The translations under genes and the position numbers were made by a program. Below, piece by piece: positions 1 through 5,981 of a stretch of DNA of 10,091 bases. Within the stretch, counting starts at the first letter, position 1. The number at the start of each line of letters is the position of its first letter. Under the pieces are notes generated by a model that ran no database searches, was not told where the DNA came from, and saw nothing but the letters and a program-made list of their open reading frames with translations. Origin of the DNA: Allobrachymonas sp. (GTDB taxonomy: Bacteria; Pseudomonadota; Gammaproteobacteria; Burkholderiales; Burkholderiaceae). The DNA lies in NCBI GenBank assembly GCA_030529305.1, contig JAUMXD010000054.1, positions 1-10,091 on the forward strand. Direction: 5' to 3'.

Positions 1-614
1 GCGATGAAGAAACGGCGGCCTTTGCCCGCGCCTTTGCCGACGGCATTGCCTGGGGTGATGCCAAGCAGGCGCTGTTTGAGCGCATCGACCGCGAAATCGC
101 CCCCATGCGCGCACGCTATGCCGAGCTGATCGCCCACCCCGCCGAAGTGGAGCGCACCCTGCAGCGTGGCGCCGAAAAAGCCCGCGCCGAAGCCACACCC
201 TACATCCGCCAACTGCGCGAAGCCGTGGGCTTGCGCAATTTGGCAATTACCACTCAAACAGGCAACAAGCAGACAAGCTGTCCAGATACTTCAACAAATA
301 AACCCAATGTAATGCTCGGCTCTGTGGTCATGGGGCACGGTGAAGCCATGTCAGCGACACTAGCTCGATTCAAGCAATACCGCGAGACCGACGGCCTGTT
401 CTATTTCAAACTCACCGCAGCTGATGGCAACGTGTTGCTGCAAAGCCTAGGCCACGACAACCCGCGTGAAGCGGGCCAGGCTGTGAAGCGCTTGCAAAGC
501 GAAGGCCCCGCCGCCCTAGCCGATTTGCAAAACGCCTTGGCCCCCATCACCGATCGTGCGGCGCTTGAACATGCCCTGGAGCGCCTGAAAGCCACAGCCG
601 AAGCGGCTGAGTAA
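1..614 (+). CDS. trpS: Tryptophan--tRNA ligase, C-terminal part with DUF1508/YegP-like extension (5' end outside window)
   Basis: This is the 3' end of a tryptophanyl-tRNA synthetase, which charges tRNA-Trp in the cytoplasm. The frame is open from base 3 and stops at TAA 612-614. About the first 77 visible residues match the helical end of bacterial TrpRS: a G-x-x-W-G-D-A-K segment, then P-M-R-A-R-Y, G-A-E-K-A-R and L-R-E-A-V-G-L. Most TrpRS proteins end about there. Here a linker of about 40 residues rich in Thr, Asn and Ser follows (near bases 237-355), and then a segment starting F-K-Q-Y-R-E-T-D-G-L-F-Y-F-K-L with L-L-Q-S downstream. That segment resembles the small DUF1508/YegP fold. Such tailed synthetases are known to me from Burkholderiales; the role of the tail is not established. 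The last 40 residues are Ala/Leu/Glu-rich and helical. The catalytic HIGH and KMSKS regions lie outside the window. Confidence 0.88.
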   Translation, partial: DEETAAFARAFADGIAWGDAKQALFERIDREIAPMRARYAELIAHPAEVERTLQRGAEKARAEATPYIRQLREAVGLRNLAITTQTGNKQTSCPDTSTNKPNVMLGSVVMGHGEAMSATLARFKQYRETDGLFYFKLTAADGNVLLQSLGHDNPREAGQAVKRLQSEGPAALADLQNALAPITDRAALEHALERLKATAEAAE

Positions 615-621
615 ACACCAG

Positions 622-648
622 GCGCGCCCTTCCATCAGAAGGGCGTGC
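622..648 (+). terminator. Hairpin just after trpS, possible terminator
   Basis: Bases 622-632 and 638-648 form an 11-bp stem with one G-T pair around a 5-base loop (CATCA), starting 8 bases after the trpS stop. There is no T-run on the downstream side, so it is not a textbook Rho-independent terminator. It could protect the 3' end of the message or help termination. Confidence 0.4.
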
Positions 649-1108
649 GCTTGCAGGCTGGGCGCTGCGGCTCAATGCCCAAAATTGGCGCTCGTCCGCT
701 GCTGCTGGCTGCAAGCAGCGGCAGCAGCTACTACGCGCCTTTACTAGCCATCATCGCTAAACGCAAGCGGGCCGCACGGCACAACGCCATGCGCCGCGCA
801 TTACCTGCCCGATCAGTGCAACAGCCTGATTGATTGGTGCTTGGGTACGGTTAAAGGCCATCCCCTTTTCTGCCGCCAACAGACAGGCACTTGACAGGCC
901 CGCAGCCTAGAATGCGCGCAGTTTGGGCGCAGTCATCAATGCATCACGCAGCTTGCTGTGCTTACAGTGCGTTTGCTGCATCCCATCTTTGCTGTTTTTG
1001 GCTTGGCCTAGGAACTGCACGCTTGTTGATGGCAATCACACAGCTGCTCTCGGCGCCAAGCTGGCAGCAACGCCCGGTTTTTCTTTCATCCATTCGGTGG
1101 ATTGACTC
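649..1108. other. Stretch without a convincing gene between trpS and the lipoprotein gene
   Basis: No reading frame here looks like a real protein; the ORFs on both strands have arbitrary composition and no ribosome-binding site. The stretch contains a GC-rich nested inverted repeat at 698-728, where GCTGCTGC pairs with GCAGCAGC and an inner CTGC pairs with GCAG. A perfect TTGACA (891-896) and a TAGAAT (908-913) are present but only 11 bases apart. The promoter of the downstream lipoprotein gene should lie in this stretch, but I could not fix it. Confidence 0.5.
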
Positions 1109-1585
1109 ATGTCTTTTTCGTCTTTGTTTGCTCGCCCCCGCCAATGGCCCACGCTGGCGGCCTGTGCGCTCACGGCCTTGTTCATCGCCGGTTGCGGCAG
1201 CAGCCCCAAGCCTGCACCCAAGCCCCAAAAACCGCGCCCACGCCCGCCTGTGGTGAGCCGGGTTGAAAACTGGATGGGCACTTATCGTGGCACCGTGCCT
1301 TGCGCCTCGCTGGCCACGCCAGGCTGCACCGCTCAGCAATTGAAGCTGACGCTGCTACCCGGCGACCAGTACGAGCTGGAAACCACCGTGCAACGCCGCG
1401 GCCAGCCCTACACCATCATGAGCAAGGGGCGCTTTCAGTGGGATGCTTCACGCACGGTGATCACGCTGGCCTCGAAAGACGAAAACGCCCGCCTGCGCAT
1501 TGGCCCGAACACGCTGGAGCGCCTGCCCGCCATTCACGACGACATTCAGGAAAGCTACCACGGCTACATCCTGCGCAAGCACTGA
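1109..1585 (+). CDS. NlpE-like outer-membrane lipoprotein
   Basis: This encodes a predicted 158-residue lipoprotein. The ATG at 1109 follows a GGTGGA ribosome-binding site (1096-1101) by 7 bases. Residues 15-29 form a signal peptide ending in a lipobox, I-A-G-C, with the lipidated Cys at 29. The next residue is Gly rather than Asp, so sorting to the outer membrane is expected. A Lys/Pro-rich linker (about 33-47) leads to a small beta domain with the NlpE N-terminal pattern: Y-R-G-T-V-P-C near 59-65, then L-K-L-T-L-L, then Y-E-L-E-T, then G-R-F-Q-W. NlpE is known as a copper-linked surface sensor that signals to Cpx, using a C-x-x-C motif in this domain. Here that motif is absent: the Cys residues are 65 and 73, seven residues apart. 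The C-terminal NlpE domain is also missing. The fold call is fairly secure; a signalling role is not shown. Confidence 0.82.
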   Translation: MSFSSLFARPRQWPTLAACALTALFIAGCGSSPKPAPKPQKPRPRPPVVSRVENWMGTYRGTVPCASLATPGCTAQQLKLTLLPGDQYELETTVQRRGQPYTIMSKGRFQWDASRTVITLASKDENARLRIGPNTLERLPAIHDDIQESYHGYILRKH

Positions 1586-1899
1586 GCGTTTGTTGCCGAT
1601 GGCCTCACCGGCCTCTCCACCGTTTGCCCACGGCAAACGAATGCCAGATTGTGCGTAGCGCAGGGTGATTCAGAATGTTTTGATCGAATTGAGCGGCCCG
1701 GCATCCACCTTGGCTACGCAGCAGCGCTCCGGCCCCATGTGGCGGTGGCGCAAGGCCTTTGCTGTACGAAAAGACCAGCGATCAGCTTCGCGCTTGACTG
1801 ATCGCTGGCTTCAGCCCCAATAGCCACTCAGACTCAAAACCGCACAGGCTCCGATTGGTACATCCACCTGCACGGTTTTGGGGCGCATCTCACCTCACA
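1586..1899. other. Convergent intergenic stretch with hairpins
   Basis: These 314 bases lie between two convergent genes and hold no credible ORF. Besides the terminator at 1775-1808, CGTTTGCC (1621-1628) and GGCAAACG (1632-1639) form an 8-bp perfect stem with a 3-base loop, 35 bases past the lipoprotein stop. No T-run follows this hairpin, so it is only a possible 3' end for the rightward transcript. Confidence 0.5.
1768..1808 (-). terminator. Rho-independent terminator for the leftward propeller operon
   Basis: CCAGCGATCAG (1775-1785) and its perfect reverse complement (1798-1808) form an 11-bp stem with a 12-base loop. Read leftward, the stem is followed by TCTTTTCG, a short T-run. It lies about 92 bases past the stop of the leftward gene ending at 1900, so it fits as the terminator of that operon. 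Confidence 0.68.
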
Positions 1900-2967
1900 T
1901 CATTGAGGCAGGATGCGGCTGGCATCCACAATGAAATAACTGGCGCCGCGCTGCTTTTTGGTGCTGCCGTTATCGCCCAGCACCACCAGCTGGGGCTTGC
2001 CGCGAACAGTGGTCACAGCCAAGGCTTCGGCATTCTTGAGCGTTGCCAGCTCGGGCAAATGCACCTTGCGGGGAGCCGATTGCGTGCGGCCATCCCACAA
2101 CCAGAGTTGCGAGCTGGGCTTGTCGGTATCGGTTTTGTAGGTTTCGTTGGCAATCAGATAGGTGTTGCTTGCGGCGTGATACATCAAGGAACGCACGCCG
2201 CTGCCTTTGAGGTCGAGCGCAAACACTTCGCCAAATTCGGGGGCTGCCCCGCGATCGAACAGGGCATCGGGATTTTTCACCGTGACGATGAGCGATTTGC
2301 CGTTGACTTGTGGCTCGCGCAGCCCCAGCAGCAATTGCTTGCTTTTTGGGTTGTAGGCCATGCCTTCCAGATTCATACGGCTGAAGTCGACTGGGCCGCC
2401 CGCTTGGCCTTGCACCGCCTGTTGCACAGCGGCAGACTTTTGCAGGGCCTCTTTCAGATTGGGGCCATCGCGCATGTCTTGAATGCGGTTGTTGCTGATC
2501 GCAAAGCGCACAATGCGCTCGCGCTGGGCGCGGCGGCCACCGCCCTGGTTGGCCTTGAGTTCTGAATGCGAAGTGGCGGCGTAAAACCGGCCTTGCGCAT
2601 CTACCGTGAGCGATTCCAGATCGCTCAGCTCACCACGCAGGCTTTGCCGCAAAGTTTCGGTGGCAGCAGCATCTTCGCTCAAGGTGTTGTCGGCATTGAT
2701 CTTCAGCACACTGAAGGCGCGCGCGGATTCGTCTTCCACCACGAGCAAGCGCCCATCGGCCAATGGCTGCACGGCCGAGGGTTCGTAAATGTTCTGAAAC
2801 TGCGCATGCTCGGCGGCATGGCCCATGCCAGATTGGGTCGTGACCTCTTGTTTTTTTTCTTTCGCTTGGGCCGCAGGCAAAAAGGTTACTTGCGTAGCAG
2901 CCCAGGCCACAAGGGCGGCTGCACATGTGCGGGGGAGGATGCTGGCTTGCGTCCGTGATCGAGGCAT
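1900..2967 (-). CDS. Secreted beta-propeller-like protein (DUF3616-like), paralogue of the adjacent membrane protein's C-terminal domain
   Basis: This encodes a predicted 355-residue exported protein. The ATG at 2967 is chosen over the longer frame opening at 3129 because AGGAAG lies 7 bases upstream and a clean signal peptide begins there: M-P-R-S-R-T, a hydrophobic core at about 15-31, and a likely cut after A-Q-A (35). Residues 58-355 form one domain with recurring blade-like segments: Y-E-P-S-A (61-65), D-G-R-L-L-V-V-E-D-E (71-80), S-D-L-E-S-L-T (115-121), A-T-S-H-S (131-135), D-F-S-R-M-N-L-E-G-M-A (194-204), L-L-L-G-L-R-E-P (212-219), S-S-Q-L-W (285-289) and N-A-E-A-L (312-316). The pattern, especially N-x-E-G-x-A followed by L-L-L-G-x-R-x-P, recalls DUF3616 and SdiA-regulated/phytase-like propellers. 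The same segments recur in order in the gene just upstream, so the two are paralogues. No substrate or reaction can be named. It lies 162 bases after the upstream gene and is followed by a terminator. Confidence 0.85.
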   Translation of the reverse strand: MPRSRTQASILPRTCAAALVAWAATQVTFLPAAQAKEKKQEVTTQSGMGHAAEHAQFQNIYEPSAVQPLADGRLLVVEDESARAFSVLKINADNTLSEDAAATETLRQSLRGELSDLESLTVDAQGRFYAATSHSELKANQGGGRRAQRERIVRFAISNNRIQDMRDGPNLKEALQKSAAVQQAVQGQAGGPVDFSRMNLEGMAYNPKSKQLLLGLREPQVNGKSLIVTVKNPDALFDRGAAPEFGEVFALDLKGSGVRSLMYHAASNTYLIANETYKTDTDKPSSQLWLWDGRTQSAPRKVHLPELATLKNAEALAVTTVRGKPQLVVLGDNGSTKKQRGASYFIVDASRILPQ

Positions 2968-2974
2968 CGGTCTG

Positions 2975-2980
2975 CTTCCT
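2975..2980 (-). promoter_or_regulatory. Ribosome-binding site that fixes the start of the secreted propeller gene
   Basis: On the leftward strand AGGAAG lies 7 bases before the ATG at 2967. No comparable site precedes the upstream in-frame ATG at 3129, which also starts inside non-conserved sequence. Confidence 0.7.
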
Positions 2981-3059
2981 TTCTCTGAATCCAAAGCCGA
3001 AAAAACTGCGCGGCCCTTTGGCTCAATCAAGCGCCTGCCTGCGCGGGCGCCAGACGCGA

Positions 3060-3080
3060 CGCGCTGCCATTGGCAGCGCG
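3060..3080. repeat. Near-perfect palindrome between the two propeller genes
   Basis: CGCGCTGCCA (3060-3069) and TGGCAGCGCG (3071-3080) are exact inverted repeats around one base, so a folded RNA would have about 8-9 pairs with a small loop. It lies 50-70 bases past the stop of the upstream gene and has no T-run on either strand. It could be an RNA-stability hairpin, a weak internal terminator or a protein-binding site. A second palindrome, CGTACGTACG, lies at 3103-3112. Confidence 0.55.
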
Positions 3081-3129
3081 CGCAACTGGTCATGTGCATG
3101 TGCGTACGTACGACATGGGGTACGGGCAC

Positions 3130-4980
3130 TCACATTTCGTCGTAGTCCACCAAGGTGTATTTGCCTGGCTGCTTGGTTTTGGCATCGCCCTCGTCACTCA
3201 TCATGAGGATGCGCGGCTGACCGTTGATGACGACCGAGTCGATCGCTTCCACGTTGGTGAGGTGGCGCAGATTGGGCACTTCCACCGCCTTGGGCTGGGC
3301 GTCGGGCGCGCCATTCCACGTCCACAACTGCGAGGATTTGTTGCCATCTTCATCTTTCACCTCATTGGTCATGATGAAGGTTTTGAGCACCGGGTCGTAA
3401 TTGAGCGAACGAATGCCGCCGCCCTTGATGTCGAATACGGCCACATCCACAAATTCAGGCTCAACCTTGCGCGTGAACACCTCTTTGGGGTTGCCGATGT
3501 AGGCCACGATGGCTTTTTGGTTGAACTCGGGCTTGCGGAAGCCCAGCAACAAGCGCTTGGTGTTCGGATCGAAGGCCAAACCCTCGATGTTGATGGTGCT
3601 GAAATCAACCTTGGCGCCCACCTTGGCCGTGAGCATGGCGTGCAGCTGCTCGGATTTTTCGAGCACATCGGTCAGGGTGTCGAACGAAGCCAGCTCGCGC
3701 ACATCGTTGCCCTGAATTTTGAAGCGCATCAAATGCTCGCGCTCGGGGCGGCGCAGCCCTTCGCGTGTGCGCGAATGCGAGGTCACGGCGTAGATATAGC
3801 CTTCGTCATCAAGCGTCAGCCCTTCCAAATCGCCGATCTTGCGCTTGAAGCCACGAATGATGCGCGTATCCACCGCTTCGTCTTCAACCATATTGCCATC
3901 TTTGTCGAAGCTGACGATGCTGAAAGCGTGCGAGTGCTCGTCCTCAGCCACGAGCAAGCGGCCATCGGGCAGGCTCTGCAAGGCCGACGGCTCGTAAACG
4001 CCTTTGAGCGTATGCACGCCCTGTTTGGCCAAAGCGGCTGTTTGCTTGCGCTCCTGCATCGAAGGAATGATGCTGGGCAAGGTTTTGATGCCGATGAATG
4101 CCAGAACGGATGCCAGCAAGCCCCAGCGGAACACCGTGTAGGAAAAATCCAGGTATTTGAACTGCTTGTTGGCCAGCTTACCCAGCCAATACAGCTCATC
4201 ACTCATGCTGTGATAAACCTTCGTGCGGTCAGACATGGTGGCCTGCATCATTTCCCAATATTCGTCTTTGGGAATCTTCACGCGGTCTTCGTAAATCAGG
4301 ATGTTGGGTGTTTTATCCACGAAGCGCGCTTCGGGCGCCATGACCCTGGCCTTGAAATCGCTGAAACCGGCCTTGCCCTTGATCAAGTCTTGCAGCCACA
4401 GCCAGGTGCCACGGATCTTGCCTGCACGCTCGGGCGAGGCGGAAAGCAGCGCAAACACAATAGACGCCGCCGCGGTAAACATGAAAATGGCCGCAGGGAA
4501 AAGAAATTCGGGCGCATCACTGAAAATGAAGGCGCCCGAAATCATCAGCGCCGAAACGATGAAACCGTTGAGCGAAATCATGATATTGGCTTTGGTCGCA
4601 GCCAAAGCCAGCAATTCCATTTCGGTGCGGAAGGCGTTGCGGAACATCGTTTCCACGCCTTTGGTCGTACCCAGCTCTACGGCTTCTGGCAATTGTTTTG
4701 CAGCCTGCTTGTCTTTATTCTGGGCGGCTTTTTTCTTTTTGTTTTTCTTTTTCTCAGCCAACCCTGGATCGCTCATATCCACAACACCATCGGCCTCAGT
4801 CAGTACATGCTCACTATCGTGTTCAACGTGGATGACAGACGCATCACCTTCTTCGCCTTCCATATATGCCCGCCCTTCGGCCGATGGATCGCCAGCCTCC
4901 CACAAATCGGAAAACTGTTTGGATGCATCCGGCAAGTTCTGCGGATTTTGGGATGAATGCTTGTTTGATAAATCGCTCAC
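3130..4980 (-). CDS. Membrane protein: Pycsar-effector-like DUF5706 module fused to a C-terminal beta-propeller
   Basis: This encodes about 616 residues from GTG 4980; the frame is open to an ATG at 5067. GTG is preferred because GGGGG lies 5 bases upstream and the protein then starts M-S-D-L-S, whereas ATG 5067 has no ribosome site and begins 17 bases after a terminator T-run. ATG 4998 is a further option. In the 616 numbering: residues 1-105 are disordered and acidic with a Lys run at 76-95. Residues about 108-301 match DUF5706, the membrane domain of Pycsar effectors: G-V-E-T-M-F-R, K-A-N-I-M-I-S-L-N-G, helices at 132-153 and 159-179, A-L-L-S-A-S-P, N-I-L-I-Y-E, D-E-Y-W-E-M-M, L-Y-W-L-G-K-L-A and K-Y-L-D-F-S-Y, then a third helix at 281-298. 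Residues 326-616 are a propeller paralogous to the downstream secreted protein. Three helices with the basic N-terminus inside would place the propeller in the periplasm. Pycsar effectors respond to cyclic pyrimidine nucleotides; whether this one does is unknown, and no cyclase lies nearby. Confidence 0.87.
   Translation of the reverse strand: MSDLSNKHSSQNPQNLPDASKQFSDLWEAGDPSAEGRAYMEGEEGDASVIHVEHDSEHVLTEADGVVDMSDPGLAEKKKNKKKKAAQNKDKQAAKQLPEAVELGTTKGVETMFRNAFRTEMELLALAATKANIMISLNGFIVSALMISGAFIFSDAPEFLFPAAIFMFTAAASIVFALLSASPERAGKIRGTWLWLQDLIKGKAGFSDFKARVMAPEARFVDKTPNILIYEDRVKIPKDEYWEMMQATMSDRTKVYHSMSDELYWLGKLANKQFKYLDFSYTVFRWGLLASVLAFIGIKTLPSIIPSMQERKQTAALAKQGVHTLKGVYEPSALQSLPDGRLLVAEDEHSHAFSIVSFDKDGNMVEDEAVDTRIIRGFKRKIGDLEGLTLDDEGYIYAVTSHSRTREGLRRPEREHLMRFKIQGNDVRELASFDTLTDVLEKSEQLHAMLTAKVGAKVDFSTINIEGLAFDPNTKRLLLGFRKPEFNQKAIVAYIGNPKEVFTRKVEPEFVDVAVFDIKGGGIRSLNYDPVLKTFIMTNEVKDEDGNKSSQLWTWNGAPDAQPKAVEVPNLRHLTNVEAIDSVVINGQPRILMMSDEGDAKTKQPGKYTLVDYDEM
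4729..4754 (-). repeat. A-rich tract encoding a Lys run inside the membrane-protein gene
   Basis: On the coding strand this is a run of A5-6 blocks broken by single G or C bases. It encodes the K-K-K-N-K-K-K-K segment just before the DUF5706-like module. The A-A-A-A-A-G hexamers resemble slippery sequence. Slipping by one base in either direction reaches a stop within about 5 to 18 codons, so slippage would truncate the protein ahead of its first membrane helix. Confidence 0.6.
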
Positions 4981-4985
4981 TCTGG

Positions 4986-4990
4986 CCCCC
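4986..4990 (-). promoter_or_regulatory. G-rich putative ribosome-binding site for the GTG 4980 start
   Basis: On the leftward strand GGGGG lies 5 bases before GTG 4980. It matches a GG-N-GG type Shine-Dalgarno with one mismatch to AGGAGG. It is weak by itself, but it is the best site upstream of any in-frame start of this gene. Confidence 0.4.
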
Positions 4991-5083
4991 AACATCATGC
5001 GCCATAAGCGCCCAAAAGCAGTTCCGGCACCTGAAACAGTGCACACCTGCGCTTTTGCCGCTGGCATACGTGACTACAGAGAA

Positions 5084-5120
5084 TAAAAAGATAAACAAAA
5101 GCCCCTTTTATCTAAAGGGC
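5084..5120 (-). terminator. Rho-independent terminator or attenuator directly upstream of the Pycsar-like gene
   Basis: Read leftward, CCCTTT (5119-5114) pairs with AAAGGG (5108-5103) around a 5-base loop. A further G-C pair closes the stem across a bulge. TTTTGTTTATCTTTTT follows (5100-5085). This is a classic terminator layout on the same strand as the flanking genes. It ends about 17 bases before ATG 5067 and 104 before GTG 4980. It may simply end the transcript of the 207-residue gene, or it may sit in the leader of the Pycsar-like gene. Confidence 0.62.
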
Positions 5121-5122
5121 TG

Positions 5123-5149
5123 ATCGGCTATTGCTCAGCACCTGCCGAT
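5123..5149 (-). other. Stem-loop preceding the terminator
   Basis: ATCGGC (5123-5128) and GCCGAT (5144-5149) are exact inverted repeats, with a smaller TGC/GCA pairing inside. The hairpin lies immediately upstream, in transcription order, of the terminator at 5084-5120. The two-hairpin order suits a small RNA 3' end or a leader with an attenuator, but no clear promoter was found upstream. Confidence 0.4.
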
Positions 5150-5318
5150 AGAACCGGGAGAGTGTAGAAATTATTCTCAGACCTTCTTGATGAAAAGGGT
5201 AAAAACATGAACAAAATGTTTTACTGCCATTGGCGGCTTGGCGATTCGGCATAAAACAATGCCCCAAGCAAAGTTCTTGCTCCATCAGCTTCATCGGGCG
5301 CAAATACGTGAATGCTCA

Positions 5319-5942
5319 CTAATGCCTAATGGCTTGCCAAACATGGATCATGGGCAAGCAAAAGGTGGACGGAAACCGCCATAGCCGGCCTTCTCCATTC
5401 CTGTTTGAGCAAAGCTCCGCCAGACGCAGGCTGCACGGCCTCAAGCCAAATGGGCACAAATTCTTTAACAAATTGGATTCTTGCTGCGCTGCCGCCACGC
5501 CCACAGGCGCAGCAGGGTGAGCAACGCCCGATCGCAAGTGGATTTGCACAGTATCTGGCCCAATTGTTACCGTCTGCGCATGCACGATTACATTTTTTGC
5601 CGTGAGATATTCAATGTGCAAAACATGAGGCGATGCCCAATTCAGATGCACGCCATGCTCTTTATCGTTGCGCATGGCGCCACTCAATACAAGGGCAGAC
5701 TTTTCCATTTTCTGTTCACCACGCGGCAGGACATGCACCCAGTAACTGTTCGATGTCGTAGCGCCAGCATCGGCTTCAATGACGACCGCTTCAATTTGCC
5801 CAGACGGTGAAAGCAAGCGACTGATTTCCTTTTGATGCAATTGAAATCCACCCAATAACCAAACCACCCCCAATACAAGCGCTACGCCCAGGGCGCTGAA
5901 TATGGCAAACAATAAAAATAATGACTTCAATATTTGCTTCAT
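5319..5942 (-). CDS. Single-pass membrane protein of unknown function, C-terminal end doubtful
   Basis: This encodes 207 residues from ATG 5942. A TTG lies one codon earlier, and no clear ribosome-binding site is visible. An eight-codon reading M-D-F-H-I-H-P-Y ends in TGATG over this start. Residues 4-32 are one membrane helix. Residues 36-147 form a small soluble domain with S-R-L-L-S-P-S-G-Q-I-E-A-V-V, then D-A-G-A-T-T-S, then W-A-S-P-H-V-L-H-I-E-Y, then H-L-R-S-G-V. This pattern recalls short uncharacterised proteobacterial proteins with S-P-D-G and G-A-T-T motifs that end soon after an L-R-x-G-V segment; I cannot name the family. Residues about 150-207 look different: Cys- and Arg-rich, with no recognisable pattern. 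The gene may have lost its normal stop by a frameshift near bases 5480-5520. The role is unknown. Confidence 0.62.
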   Translation of the reverse strand: MKQILKSLFLLFAIFSALGVALVLGVVWLLGGFQLHQKEISRLLSPSGQIEAVVIEADAGATTSNSYWVHVLPRGEQKMEKSALVLSGAMRNDKEHGVHLNWASPHVLHIEYLTAKNVIVHAQTVTIGPDTVQIHLRSGVAHPAAPVGVAAAQQESNLLKNLCPFGLRPCSLRLAELCSNRNGEGRLWRFPSTFCLPMIHVWQAIRH

Positions 5943-5981
5943 CAATAAGGGTGGATATGAAAATCCATTTCAATCAATTTT

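Noticed and set aside
891..913. Perfect TTGACA and near-perfect TAGAAT boxes
   Set aside because: The spacing is 11 bases instead of about 17, too short for a sigma-70 promoter. No other -35 fits the TAGAAT box.
1855..2565. A 236-codon open frame on the rightward strand, antisense to the secreted propeller gene
   Set aside because: It has the same His/Gly/Leu-rich antisense character, and the opposite strand encodes a signal peptide and conserved motifs.
3070..4956. A 628-codon open frame on the rightward strand, antisense to the Pycsar-like gene
   Set aside because: It is a mirror of the real gene: rich in His, Gly, Leu and Phe, without recognisable domains or a ribosome site. The leftward frame carries conserved motifs and a paralogue in the same orientation.
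5101..5120. A rightward-reading terminator
   Set aside because: The T-run exists only on the leftward side of the hairpin, and no rightward gene ends here.
5112..5303. A 63-codon leftward ORF in the leader before the Pycsar-like gene
   Set aside because: It has no ribosome site and arbitrary composition, and it runs through the stem-loop and into the terminator hairpin.
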